From an uncultured Eggerthella sp. (GTDB taxonomy: Bacteria > Actinomycetota > Coriobacteriia > Coriobacteriales > Eggerthellaceae): a DNA stretch of 64,000 bases. Made by a program: the position numbers and the translations under genes. Under the pieces are notes generated by a model. The model made no database searches, had not been told where the DNA came from, and saw nothing but the letters and a program-made list of their open reading frames with translations. Numbering within the stretch: the stretch's first letter is position 1; each line of letters opens with the position of its first letter. Shown here piece after piece: positions 43,087-51,392 of this stretch. The stretch covers positions 4,324-68,323 of the forward strand of contig URBX01000008.1 of NCBI GenBank assembly GCA_900546175.1, written 5' to 3'.

Positions 43087-44227
43087 GTGCAATCACCTCT
43101 TTTGCAAGCTCATCATATGCAATTGCACCCTGGTTCTGAGGTGCGTACTCATTAATAGGTTGACCATAACTTGGAGCTTCAGAAAGTTTTACTGTTCGAG
43201 GGATAATAGTTTCAAATACGGTATCCCCAAAGAATCCTTTCACTTCTTCAACCACTTGTTTAGATAAATTTGTACGGCCGTCATACATAGTTAAAACAAT
43301 GCCTACGATATCAAGAGATGGATTTAGCATACTTTTGACACGTTTCATTGATTCGAGAAGTTTTGTCACACCTTCCAGTGCATAGAATTCACACTGAATT
43401 GGAACAAGAAGCTTATCAGAAGCAACCAAGGCATTAATTGTTAATAAACCAAGCGAAGGAGGGCAATCAATAAGAACATAATCGTAACGGCCACGCAAAG
43501 AGCCCAACGCATTCTTAAGACGGTTCTCACGAGCCATCTCATTTACTAATTCAACTTCAGCGCCCGCTAAATTAATTGTTGCAGGAAGAATATCAACTCG
43601 TTTACCTACACCACAAAGAATCACATTTTCAATTTGTTCATCACCAAGAAGAACATCATAAACGCAAGAGTTTAAATCACGTTTATTTACTCCAAAACCA
43701 CTTGTTGTGTTTCCTTGAGGATCTAAATCCACAAGAAGGACCTCTTTACCAGCATGGCCAAGAGCAGAAGCTAAATTAACTGCAGTAGTTGACTTTCCAA
43801 CACCACCCTTTTGGTTAATAATCGCAAAGATTTTTGTTTGACCAATAATATGATCTACAGGTGGTTTATCTTTAAAGAAAACTAAACCTTCTTCAGCGCC
43901 CTCATTAGAAACTTCTTCTACAAAAGTATCCTCTTGAAAAATAGCCTGAGATTCAACTTGGATAGTTGAGTTTTCTTCATTGTTGTAAGTTGAATTGTCT
44001 TGAGAAACAGGATTAGTAGTATGAGTTTCTTCTACTCGATTATCTGTTGTATCCATTATTTCTGAAACAACTTGACGAGTTGTGACTTGAGCAAATTCAT
44101 TCTTCTCATCAAATTCTTTTGAAACAAAGTTTTGGTTAGTCTGTTTCGGAGTTGAATTAGAATTTACTGTCTTAACGGAAGTCTCTACTATATTTTGTTT
44201 CTTTTTACGACTGCCGAATAGTCCCAC
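43079..44227 (-). CDS. parA: Chromosome-partitioning ATPase ParA (Soj) with N-terminal extension
   Basis: 382 residues. The ATPase begins near residue 130 with FAIINQKGGVGKSTTAVNLA (deviant Walker A), LLVDLDPQGNTT and DYVLIDCPPSLGLLT. The first 130 residues are hydrophilic, start basic (MGLFGSRKKKQN) and become acidic and Gln/Asn/Thr-rich; normal Soj (about 255) has none of this. It partners ParB in segregating the origin region. The promoter has a TATAAT at 44260-44255 with parS over its -35. Confidence 0.92.
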   Translation of the reverse strand: MGLFGSRKKKQNIVETSVKTVNSNSTPKQTNQNFVSKEFDEKNEFAQVTTRQVVSEIMDTTDNRVEETHTTNPVSQDNSTYNNEENSTIQVESQAIFQEDTFVEEVSNEGAEEGLVFFKDKPPVDHIIGQTKIFAIINQKGGVGKSTTAVNLASALGHAGKEVLLVDLDPQGNTTSGFGVNKRDLNSCVYDVLLGDEQIENVILCGVGKRVDILPATINLAGAEVELVNEMARENRLKNALGSLRGRYDYVLIDCPPSLGLLTINALVASDKLLVPIQCEFYALEGVTKLLESMKRVKSMLNPSLDIVGIVLTMYDGRTNLSKQVVEEVKGFFGDTVFETIIPRTVKLSEAPSYGQPINEYAPQNQGAIAYDELAKEVIARG

Positions 44228-44254
44228 GTTTCTCCTTTCGTTTAAACGAAAAAA

Positions 44255-44283
44255 ATTATAGCTGAAATTGTTTCACGTGAAAC
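44255..44283 (-). promoter_or_regulatory. parA promoter overlapped by parS
   Basis: TATAAT on the minus strand (44260-44255) with 17 bases to a poor -35 (GTTTCA) that lies inside the parS site 44269-44284. ParB binding there would be expected to repress the parAB promoter. SD AAAGGAGAAACG precedes the ATG. Confidence 0.55.
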
Positions 44284-44284
44284 A
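44269..44284. promoter_or_regulatory. parS site 1 (perfect)
   Basis: TGTTTCACGTGAAACA, identical to the bacterial parS consensus, located between parA and rsmG about 3.7 kb from the origin repeats. Confidence 0.95.
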
Positions 44285-44317
44285 CTATAGGAGTGTTTAA
44301 TAAGTAAAAGATAAAAA

Positions 44318-44355
44318 ATAAAACATGTATTGATGTTCAACAATACATGTTTTAT
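44318..44355 (-). terminator. Terminator after rsmG
   Basis: A perfect 15-bp hairpin (ATAAAACATGTATTG with CAATACATGTTTTAT, 8-base loop), followed on the minus strand by TTTTTATC. It separates the rpmH-rsmG gene run from parAB. Confidence 0.8.
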
Positions 44356-44392
44356 TCCAATTTATAGTATTAACTTTGCAATAATTTCGCTT

Positions 44393-45073
44393 TTAGTTTT
44401 TATAAGGTCTCTTTTGAGCCATTCCTGGTCTGCGAGGTAGTTTCACTTCTGCTTCATGAGTCTTTTCAAAGACCAGTATTTCTCTGTGTGTTTCTTGATC
44501 GGAAAGAAGTGTTTTTCGGTGAGAAATGAGTTTAAGCCCAAGTTTTTTCTCTAATCCAATAGCGTGAGAGAGCTCATCCTCTTCTGGTTTTCCTTTATAA
44601 CAAATAAACCATCCTCCTATTTGTAATAAAGGTGAGACTAACTCTAGAAGAGAAGGGAGAGCTGATAATGCACGTGCGGTAATGGCAGAATAGTAAGCAG
44701 GTTTCTCTAAAGCTAATTCTTCAGCCCGACCGTTATAGGTAGATACTCTATTACTTAATCCCAATTCATAAATAATTGAATTAAGTGCGTCAGTTTTCTT
44801 TTTTACTGAATCAACAAGAACTGTTTCACGGTTACTCATAATAGAAAGAGGAAGACCTGGGAAGCCGCCACCCGTTCCAAGATCAGCATAAAAACCGTTA
44901 GGTGCATCGAGAAATTCAGGTAAACCAATAAGGGAATCTTCAATATGTAATAACTGACCTTGTTCCCAATCAGTAATTCTTGTTAGGTTTGAATTTTTAT
45001 TGATTTCTAAAACAAGCCTTAAATGCTCATCGAGCAGCTTACGCTGCTCGGGAGAAATAGTAATGTTATTCAT
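44393..45073 (-). CDS. rsmG: 16S rRNA (guanine-527-N7) methyltransferase RsmG
   Basis: 226 residues of the GidB/RsmG family. SAM-binding motif ADLGTGGGFPGLPLSIM and the following VLVDSVKKKTDALNSI are diagnostic; ITARALSALPSLLELVSPLL is the conserved core. Start ATG 45073. The 19 bases between the jag stop and this ATG are almost completely a parS site, leaving no SD. Confidence 0.93.
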   Translation of the reverse strand: MNNITISPEQRKLLDEHLRLVLEINKNSNLTRITDWEQGQLLHIEDSLIGLPEFLDAPNGFYADLGTGGGFPGLPLSIMSNRETVLVDSVKKKTDALNSIIYELGLSNRVSTYNGRAEELALEKPAYYSAITARALSALPSLLELVSPLLQIGGWFICYKGKPEEDELSHAIGLEKKLGLKLISHRKTLLSDQETHREILVFEKTHEAEVKLPRRPGMAQKRPYKN

Positions 45074-45076
45074 AAA

Positions 45077-45092
45077 TGTTTCACGTGAAACA
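45077..45092. promoter_or_regulatory. parS site 2 (perfect)
   Basis: TGTTTCACGTGAAACA, abutting the jag stop codon (45095-45093) and ending 3 bases before the rsmG ATG. Confidence 0.95.
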
Positions 45093-45626
45093 CTATCGAG
45101 GTATTACAACAACTCGACGGCCACGTCCCTCACCTTCAGAGATAGTTTCAACTTTTGGATTATCACGTAATGTTAAATGAATAATACGACGCTCGTAAGG
45201 AGTCATAGGACGAAGTTTAATTTTACGCTTTTGTGAAATAGCACGAGATGCTGCAGATCGTGCAATCTCTTCAAATTTCTGACGTTGGCGATCTTTATAT
45301 CCTTCAACATCTACCACAATAGGATACTTAAAACCAAGAGTACGTGAAGTGATAGTTGAAATTAAGAATTGTAATGAATCTAATGTTTTACCATGACGAC
45401 CAATTAAAACAGCAACATCATCACCGGTGATGTCAAGGATAAGCTCTCCTGCTTCTCCTTCATACTCATCAATAGCAACTTCTCCAACATTAAAATACTT
45501 CAAGATATCCTGAAGTGCTGCAATAGCAGTGTCTGCAACCTTATCTAACTCTTCTTCAGTTAACTGATTAAGGTTTTTAGGAGAGGTTTCTAACTCTTCT
45601 GTCTCTTCAATAATTTCTTCAGACAT
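45093..45626 (-). CDS. khpB: RNA-binding protein Jag/KhpB
   Basis: 177 residues. A short acidic N-terminus is followed by a KH-type domain with LIGRHGKTLDSLQFL, and a C-terminal R3H domain (PMTPYERRIIHLTLRD, ending EGRGRRVVVIPR). The Jag-N domain found in many relatives is mostly missing. The ATG 45626 has AAGGAG upstream; the longer frame to 45680 is unsupported. In Gram-positives KhpB acts with KhpA in RNA regulation of division and elongation. It is encoded downstream of yidC as usual. Confidence 0.9.
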   Translation of the reverse strand: MSEEIIEETEELETSPKNLNQLTEEELDKVADTAIAALQDILKYFNVGEVAIDEYEGEAGELILDITGDDVAVLIGRHGKTLDSLQFLISTITSRTLGFKYPIVVDVEGYKDRQRQKFEEIARSAASRAISQKRKIKLRPMTPYERRIIHLTLRDNPKVETISEGEGRGRRVVVIPR

Positions 45627-45709
45627 TTTTTTCTCCTTATATTCAAACTCCCCTTCAGTTTGAAGGGGAGAAGCCTGCATGTATTCAGCTGAATACTATT
45701 AAAGGATAT

Positions 45710-46480
45710 TTACTTTGATTTTGTAGGACGTTTTTTCTTTACTTTGCGTTCTACTTCAACAACTACTGGCTTAACAGTAGTGTCATTCTCTTCTTTAATA
45801 CGATCTTGACGACGGAACACTGCAAGAGCAATCTGCTGTTGAGCAACTGCCCAAATTGAAGAAACTGCCCAGAACAAAAGAACGCCTGCAGGAGAACCCC
45901 AACCAATCCAAAGCATCATTAAAGTCATAAGACCCATCATGATTAGTGTTTGGTTTTTATTTTGAGTGGTTCCAGAGCGCATCTGGAGCAAAGTAGGAGC
46001 AAAAGTAACAAAAGCAAACAAGAGCAATAAAATAATGTAAGGAATAGCATCTCCGAGACTACGAGCAAACATAGTTGCAGGAGAAGAAGCTAATTCTGGG
46101 AGAATTCCATAAAAAGAATAAGTGGAAATATCAGTACGTTCTGCCATAGAATAGAACATTTGATATAACGCAATAAAGATAGGCATCTGGAGAATCATTG
46201 GTAAACAACCTGCAAGTGGATTAAAACCAGATTCTGCGTACAGTTTTTGCATCTCTTCAGATTGTTTCTGAGGATTATCAGCATACTTCTGCTGAAGCTC
46301 TTGCATTAGAGGAGAAAACTTCTGCATTTGATAAGTTGCACGGGTCTGCTTTTGAACCAAAGGGAACAAAAGAAGACGGAAAACAATGGTTCCTAAAATA
46401 ATTGCAAGACCCCAGTCTAAACAGAAGTTATAAAAGAACTCTGTAAAGTAAAACAGGCCATCTTTAAACGCTTCCCACAT
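45710..46480 (-). CDS. yidC: Membrane protein insertase YidC/OxaA
   Basis: 256 residues. Five membrane helices with the conserved hydrophilic-groove Arg in the first (TIVFRLLLFPLVQKQ), a charged hairpin (QKFSPLMQELQQKYADNPQK) and NPLAGCLPMILQMPIFIALYQ. The C-terminus is strongly basic (VERKVKKKRPTKSK), a ribosome-binding type tail. It inserts membrane proteins co- and post-translationally. Confidence 0.95.
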   Translation of the reverse strand: MWEAFKDGLFYFTEFFYNFCLDWGLAIILGTIVFRLLLFPLVQKQTRATYQMQKFSPLMQELQQKYADNPQKQSEEMQKLYAESGFNPLAGCLPMILQMPIFIALYQMFYSMAERTDISTYSFYGILPELASSPATMFARSLGDAIPYIILLLLFAFVTFAPTLLQMRSGTTQNKNQTLIMMGLMTLMMLWIGWGSPAGVLLFWAVSSIWAVAQQQIALAVFRRQDRIKEENDTTVKPVVVEVERKVKKKRPTKSK

Positions 46481-46499
46481 TTATTGTGTTCCTCTCAAA

Positions 46500-46766
46500 T
46501 CATTTTTCCAGTTTATCAATTCTTTCAGGTACTGGATCATATCCAAAACCTCCACCAGGCCTACAGCGAGATATTCGCTTTATTAAAAGCCAAGATCCTT
46601 TAATAAACCCAAACCTTTTAATAGCAATTAAACCATACTGTGAACATGTAGGGGTAAATCTACATGAAGGGCCCAGTAAAGGCGAAATTACAATTTGATA
46701 AAACCTTATTAGTAAGATAAGAAGTTTACTTGGAATAGAAACGATGAAATCAACGAACTTTTCCAT
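46500..46766 (-). CDS. yidD: Membrane protein insertion efficiency factor YidD
   Basis: 88 residues with the family signature (IRFYQIVISPLLGPSCRFTP, TCSQYGLIAIKRFG, then CRPGGGFGYDPVPE). It contains the three conserved cysteines. It lies between rnpA and yidC, its usual place. Confidence 0.95.
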   Translation of the reverse strand: MEKFVDFIVSIPSKLLILLIRFYQIVISPLLGPSCRFTPTCSQYGLIAIKRFGFIKGSWLLIKRISRCRPGGGFGYDPVPERIDKLEK

Positions 46767-46778
46767 AAATAAGCCTAC

Positions 46779-47105
46779 TTAATTAATAAAGTTACAAATT
46801 ATCTTTTTTGTATCGTTAAGCACTTTACTATAACTAAGCTCAGTTGTTCTTCTTTTTGCTAAGAAAACAACATCATAACCTGGCCAAGGGCCGCCTAGTT
46901 CTGAGCAAACAGCTCGCATTCTTCTTTTTGCCGAATTCCGCCAGACTGCATTGCCGTTCTTTTTTCCCGCAATAAAAGCAACACGGCCTTGAGGGCCGTG
47001 TTGTTGATCTTTTAAAACTAAAATAGTTAAAGACGTCGAAGTATAACGTTTTCCATGAGAAAAAATGTAAGAAATCTCAGTGCTGGACTTAATAGTTCCT
47101 ACCAC
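46779..47105 (-). CDS. rnpA: Ribonuclease P protein component
   Basis: 108 residues of the RnpA fold: IKSSTEISYIFSHGKRYTST at the start, RVAFIAGKKNGNAVWRNSAKRRMRAV as the RNA-binding RNR-type motif, and GYDVVFLAKRRT. It assists the RNase P RNA in tRNA 5' maturation. The start GTG at 47105 is the best available, but there is no clear SD, so the exact first residue is uncertain. It follows rpmH by 16 bases. Confidence 0.9.
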   Translation of the reverse strand: MVGTIKSSTEISYIFSHGKRYTSTSLTILVLKDQQHGPQGRVAFIAGKKNGNAVWRNSAKRRMRAVCSELGGPWPGYDVVFLAKRRTTELSYSKVLNDTKKIICNFIN

Positions 47106-47121
47106 TATTTCTCAATTACTA

Positions 47122-47256
47122 CTATACACAAAGACGCTTGCGGCCCTTAGCGCGACGTGCGGACAACACTGCACGACCACCTTTTGTAGCCATACGTGCA
47201 CGGAAACCGTGAGTTTTTGCGCGCTTGCGAGCGTTTGGTTGATATGTGCGCTTCAT
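47122..47256 (-). CDS. rpmH: 50S ribosomal protein L34
   Basis: 44 residues: MKRTYQPNARKRAKTHGFRA, then RMATKGGRAVLSARRAKGRK and RLCV. This is the complete highly basic L34. ATG 47256 has AAAGGA upstream; stop TAG. A strong promoter lies about 35 bases upstream. L34 is the first gene of the leftward origin gene cluster. Confidence 0.97.
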   Translation of the reverse strand: MKRTYQPNARKRAKTHGFRARMATKGGRAVLSARRAKGRKRLCV

Positions 47257-47289
47257 TACTAGTCCTTTCAGATTTAGAGTAACCCCGAT

Positions 47290-47318
47290 ATTATAATTAC
47301 TAATTAAAAAAAATTCAA
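47290..47318 (-). promoter_or_regulatory. rpmH promoter
   Basis: Minus strand TTGAAT (47318-47313), 17 bases, TATAAT (47295-47290). It reads into rpmH and the genes downstream of it. Confidence 0.75.
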
Positions 47319-47345
47319 TAGAAAAATTTCGATATAGCCGCTATT

Positions 47346-47858
47346 TTATGCTTTACTCCACAAGTCTAAACTAGCAGTTTCTAATACGTGGTTTTTAATT
47401 GCCCAATGAAAATCATTTAAAAAATAACCTTCATTTAAATCAAGCATAGTATCTAACGCATACAATTTTACGGTATACCTATGATCTTTATCAAGTGGAC
47501 AAGGGCCTACATAAGAATGGAGACCAATAATATCATCTCCAACCTCTTCCTTACGTGAATAGAGACTATTAGTTCCTTGAATAAATAAAGAACGATTTTC
47601 TCGAGAAGCATTTTCTGGAATATAAGTTGTGCAAGGATCAATATTACAAGCAAGCCAATGAATCCAAGTAAAGCCACAAACCGGCGTTGAATCATAATCA
47701 ATAAACACTAACGCTAGAGATTGCGTGTTTTTAGGCACATCTGATATTGAGAGGGGAAAAGAATAAATATTATCCCCATGCAGGCGATACTTCTCAGAAG
47801 AATACTTTCCATATTTATCAGGTAAATATCCATTTTCAACTGGGATAGAAATATTCAT
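47346..47858 (-). CDS. YbhB/YbcL-type PEBP family protein
   Basis: 170 residues of the phosphatidylethanolamine-binding protein family. LALVFIDYDSTPVCGFTWIHWLA corresponds to the conserved D-x-D-P...H-W box (here DYDSTP), and GLHSYVGPCPLDKDHRYTVKLYAL to the G-x-x-GPCPP..HrY box. The start is ATG 47858 with a full AGGAGG, so the longer frame is rejected. The role is unknown; it lies at the left edge of the origin. Confidence 0.85.
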   Translation of the reverse strand: MNISIPVENGYLPDKYGKYSSEKYRLHGDNIYSFPLSISDVPKNTQSLALVFIDYDSTPVCGFTWIHWLACNIDPCTTYIPENASRENRSLFIQGTNSLYSRKEEVGDDIIGLHSYVGPCPLDKDHRYTVKLYALDTMLDLNEGYFLNDFHWAIKNHVLETASLDLWSKA

Positions 47859-47937
47859 ATATCCTCCTATTCTCCTATTAAGTGATAGTTTGCATCGATA
47901 TTTAGGGTTTTCAAACACTTTAGTAAGAATAAAAAAG

Positions 47938-48316
47938 TTTTCCACAATTTTATTTCTTTTCTATTGTGGAAAAAGTGGAAAACTCACTTTTTTATAGAGG
48001 ATGGGGTGTTAATTATTTTGTGGAAAAGGAATTGTCAATAAGATATTTGGAATTTTTTTATCATAAAAAAACTCTTTTCTATTATGTAAATATCTTAAAA
48101 AGTGCTGTTTGACCTGGTGTTTTATACTTTTTTAAGAGGGTTAAAACGAGGAATTATGCTTTTCTTTCAAGTTTTTCAATAATTTGAAAAACCAGTATGT
48201 TTAACAGGTAAAAATACCCCTTCAAAAGAAGTCTTTTAGGAGAGTTTTCCAACCCTCTCCTGTATAAATCAATCACTCCAACCAACTTTTTCCAATTTTT
48301 CATTCAGTTTTCCACA
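47938..48316. other. oriC, left part: cluster of TTTTCCACA boxes
   Basis: In this AT-rich 650-base gap there are four exact TTTTCCACA boxes, two on each strand (47938-47946 and 48308-48316 direct; 47965-47973 and 48019-48027 reverse), plus near matches such as AGTGGAAAA at 47975 and TTTTCCAAC at 48244. They resemble DnaA boxes (TTATCCACA) with T for A at position 3. Gene orientation switches here. The stretch 48317-48509 is very AT-rich, with a small TGCTC-CTAA-GAGCA hairpin, a candidate for the unwinding region. No gene was seen. Confidence 0.75.
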
Positions 48317-48509
48317 ATTTGTTGAAAACTCTTTGAAAATATGAAAAACGTAGCTGATTTTCTTTTTGAAAAATGAAAAATAATGAATACTTAATTGAAA
48401 GAGTGTATGAAATCCCCTAAAATTTTGCTCCTAAGAGCACATTATTAAATATTGAGTGAAAGCTCTTGAAAAACATCTTGAAAAAATACCTGTAGAAACG
48501 AACTAACAA

Positions 48510-49433
48510 ATGAACAACAGTCAGGGAAATACTCAGGATCACGCAATAGTTGATTCTTCTTCTGAAGGCTTTTCTCAAGCTTCTATTCAGTCTATACCTC
48601 CAACAGAAGTAGTATCAGTATCTCCAAGTACTACTGTTTCAGTTAATGGCGGTTTAGACCCTCGTTACCATGAGCCTTCTCAAAATTTAAGCAAAACAAC
48701 TATCAATACTTCTTCTGACTTTGACTATACATACATTACTTATCCTGCTCGTATTGCAATTTATGACAACCTTAAATCGGCTCCTCAGGTAATTGAAATT
48801 CAAGGGGGACCAACACATGAATATATTGAAAAAATTGCAAGTCTAACGTACCAACATGCAAAAAATCTTGGTGGTTTAATTCCTTATGCTGCTATTCGTG
48901 AAGTGTCTGAGAATTTCATCCATGCAAACTTTAATGAAATAGTTGTTTCAATCCTTGATAAAGGAAACACTATTAAATTCTGTGATCAAGGACCAGGCAT
49001 TAAACAAAAAGATTTAGTACAAGAACCAGGATTCACCTCAGCAACTGAACCAATGAAACGCTATATCCGTGGTGTTGGAAGTGGTTTTCCTTTAGTAAAG
49101 GAATATCTCCAGTTTTCTCATGGGTATATCCAGATTGAAGATAACGTAAATCAAGGATCAGTTGTAACTATTAGTCTTATCCCTAAAGAAGACTCTCAAA
49201 ATCAAATCCAAACTCCCTCTCAAGTTACCCTCACTAAAAACGAGGAAGTTATTATTAAACTATTCCTTACTACTAATACCCTTGGTATTACCGACATCCA
49301 CAATGCAACAGGAATTGCAAATAGTAGTATTCATAACGCTTTAAAGACTCTTGAAGAAAAAGGGTTCATTAAAAAGGTTGGCAAAAAAAGAGAGCTCACA
49401 AAAGAAGGAAGAATATTCGCGCTTTCTTTATAA
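48510..49433 (+). CDS. GHKL ATPase fused to a winged-helix domain, next to dnaA
   Basis: 307 residues. Residues 1-70 are a Ser/Thr/Gln-rich disordered tail. Residues about 90-225 form a histidine-kinase-type ATPase: N box AIREVSENFIHANF, G1 CDQGPGIKQK, G2 RGVGSGFPLVKEYL and a C-terminal strand GSVVTISLIP. There is no phospho-accepting His domain. Residues about 235-307 form a MarR/winged-helix DNA-binding domain (VTLTKNEEVIIKLFL, ITDIHNATGIANSSIHNAL, KTLEEKGFIKKVGKKR). The pairing resembles an anti-sigma-type (SpoIIAB/RsbW) ATPase that has gained its own DNA-binding module. It lies between the origin repeats and dnaA on the same strand. The SD is weak. A replication- or stress-related control of the origin is inference. 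Confidence 0.85.
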   Translation: MNNSQGNTQDHAIVDSSSEGFSQASIQSIPPTEVVSVSPSTTVSVNGGLDPRYHEPSQNLSKTTINTSSDFDYTYITYPARIAIYDNLKSAPQVIEIQGGPTHEYIEKIASLTYQHAKNLGGLIPYAAIREVSENFIHANFNEIVVSILDKGNTIKFCDQGPGIKQKDLVQEPGFTSATEPMKRYIRGVGSGFPLVKEYLQFSHGYIQIEDNVNQGSVVTISLIPKEDSQNQIQTPSQVTLTKNEEVIIKLFLTTNTLGITDIHNATGIANSSIHNALKTLEEKGFIKKVGKKRELTKEGRIFALSL

Positions 49434-49510
49434 TTAGTTATGTTTTTCAGTAAATAAAAAGCACTTTTTTAATCTCTTTTTTATTCATAAGACATCTTGT
49501 AATTTAGTCT

Positions 49511-49519
49511 TGGTATGAT
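49511..49519 (+). promoter_or_regulatory. Extended -10 promoter for dnaA
   Basis: TGGTATGAT (TGn plus TATGAT), 30 bases before the dnaA ATG. The -35 region is not recognisable. An inverted repeat GATGA-TTTT-TCATC at 49516-49529 overlaps the start site. Confidence 0.5.
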
Positions 49520-49549
49520 GATTTTTCATCAACTATTTAAGGTAGAAGT

Positions 49550-51184
49550 ATGGATGTAAATAAGGTTCGCGAAGAATTAATTTCACAAATTAAAAAACTC
49601 GAAACGGTTAACGCATCTCAAATTGATGCTTTCTTTGCGCGTATCCAAGTTCAGGCGGTAAGTCCTGGATTCATCATGCTTACCAGTGATACCGACTTTA
49701 TTAAAGAGTGGATAGAAACCCACTACAAAAAAGAGATTAAAGAATCACTTAAAGTTTTATACGGTGTTGATTTTGAAGTTCTTATCGAAGTGGATACCAC
49801 TCAAAAGAAAGAGGAATCAGAGCAAATAATTCAATCAGCTCCTACAAACAATCCCTTCTCTTCACCAGTAAACCAGAACAACATCATTAATAACAATACT
49901 CAATTCACTAGCTCTACTACCCAATCTTCTTTCGATTCAATCGGATCAGCTAGTGCAGCTTCTCCTATTATTTCAGGAGGAGATATCCCTACATCCTCAA
50001 CCGGAAACGCTCAAAAAAATCTTGAAGAAGGATTAAAAAATACTCAAAGCCAAGATTTAAACACCAGTTCCACACTAAAAGAATCAAACATCCCTTCCTT
50101 TAGTGAAAACAGTTCAAACTCTATAAATCCTGGCCTTACTTCGCTAACGTTCGAGAATTTTGTAATTGGAGAGTCAAACCGTTTTGCATACAATATGGCA
50201 CTTGATGTAGCTGAAAATCCGGGCACTACCAGCATAAACCCTCTCTTTATTTGGGGACGAAGCGGTGTTGGTAAAACACACCTGCTCTGCTCAATTAAAA
50301 ATTACATCAATAAACAATATCCAAACTTTAACGTATGCTACATAGACTCAATGGAGCTGGTTAATAAATATGGCGATGCTGCGTCTGAACACAGCATAAA
50401 TAAAGACAGTTTTAAGAATTTCGAACGCTTTTTTGAAGAATTCGACGTTCTTCTTATCGATGACATCCAAAGTCTCCAAGGAAAAAGAGAGACTGTCAAT
50501 GCCCTCTTCAGGATCATAAATAACAATATCCGTAAGGGTAAACAGCTTGTTTTTTCTGCAGACCGTGCACCAAAAAATATTGACCTTGACGAACGATACA
50601 CTTCTCGTTTTAGTTCAGGAGCTGTTGTTGATATCCAACCACCTGATGACGAAACAAAAAGAAATCTAATTAAGAGCTTTATTAAGCAGAATGAAAAAGA
50701 AATTGGATTCCAAATAAAAATTACTGACAATGCGCTCGACTATATCGTTGAACTCTCAAGCCCTAACGTTCGTGAATTAAAAAGCGCAATACTTAACGTT
50801 ATATACACTTTAAAGCTTGAAGGTGAAACTGAATTATCACGAAAAAAGGTAAACCAAGTTCTTGGAAACCATTTCATCACGGGAGGAAAGAAGAAAATTA
50901 CCGTAGATATGGTTCAAAAAGCGGTTGAACAATACTACTCAGTTTCCCATAGTGACTTAATTGGTAAAAAAAGAGCTCAAGCAATCACATTCCCAAGACA
51001 GGTTGCTATTTATCTTTGTTATCAGTTAGTTGAAACTACTGGTTCAGCTATTGCAAAACAATTTAATCGCGATCACGCCACTGCAATGTATGCAAAGAAA
51101 GTAATTGAAGAACGTATTAAAGATAATCGCGACTTAATTGAAGATGTAGAAGTAATAAAAGATTTGATTAAAGAACAACAATAA
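49550..51184 (+). CDS. dnaA: Replication initiator DnaA
   Basis: 544 residues. Domain I (about 1-80) is followed by a long Asn/Ser/Thr/Gln-rich domain II (about 90-200). The AAA domain III has Walker A WGRSGVGKTHLL, Walker B VLLIDDIQSLQGK and sensor VFSADRAP. In the C-terminal domain IV the DNA-binding signature, commonly FGGRDHTTVLHA, reads FNRDHATAMYA: the GG is shortened to N, and the residue after the His is Ala instead of Thr. SD AAGG. It initiates replication at the adjacent boxes. The protein is clearly diverged from textbook DnaA but retains all motor motifs. Confidence 0.96.
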   Translation: MDVNKVREELISQIKKLETVNASQIDAFFARIQVQAVSPGFIMLTSDTDFIKEWIETHYKKEIKESLKVLYGVDFEVLIEVDTTQKKEESEQIIQSAPTNNPFSSPVNQNNIINNNTQFTSSTTQSSFDSIGSASAASPIISGGDIPTSSTGNAQKNLEEGLKNTQSQDLNTSSTLKESNIPSFSENSSNSINPGLTSLTFENFVIGESNRFAYNMALDVAENPGTTSINPLFIWGRSGVGKTHLLCSIKNYINKQYPNFNVCYIDSMELVNKYGDAASEHSINKDSFKNFERFFEEFDVLLIDDIQSLQGKRETVNALFRIINNNIRKGKQLVFSADRAPKNIDLDERYTSRFSSGAVVDIQPPDDETKRNLIKSFIKQNEKEIGFQIKITDNALDYIVELSSPNVRELKSAILNVIYTLKLEGETELSRKKVNQVLGNHFITGGKKKITVDMVQKAVEQYYSVSHSDLIGKKRAQAITFPRQVAIYLCYQLVETTGSAIAKQFNRDHATAMYAKKVIEERIKDNRDLIEDVEVIKDLIKEQQ

Positions 51185-51202
51185 ATAACCCAATAATTCC
51201 TC

Positions 51203-51365
51203 TGTGGAAAAACTTATGGAAAAAAGTTTAGAACTCATGGGAAAATGTAAGAATTAAGTGGAAAGAATTATTAACGAGTTATCCAAGTGGAAAACCGAGA
51301 AGTTTTCAACAATTCTGACAAACTTAAAAATAAGCATTTATCAGGCATTTTGTAAGTTATCAACA
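51203..51365. other. oriC, right part: DnaA-box-like repeats between dnaA and dnaN
   Basis: One exact TTTTCCACA (reverse, 51203-51211) and several 7-8 of 9 variants: TTATCCAAG (51279), TTTTCCACT (reverse, 51286-51294), TTTTCAACA (51303) and TTATCAACA (51357). Together with the cluster upstream of the GHKL gene this gives a two-part origin layout around dnaA. Confidence 0.6.
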
Positions 51366-51392
51366 AACTAACAGTGCTTATTAAGATAAATA

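Noticed and set aside
48426..48440. Hairpin TGCTC-CTAA-GAGCA as a terminator
   Set aside because: Short stem with no T run; more likely incidental or part of the origin DNA structure.
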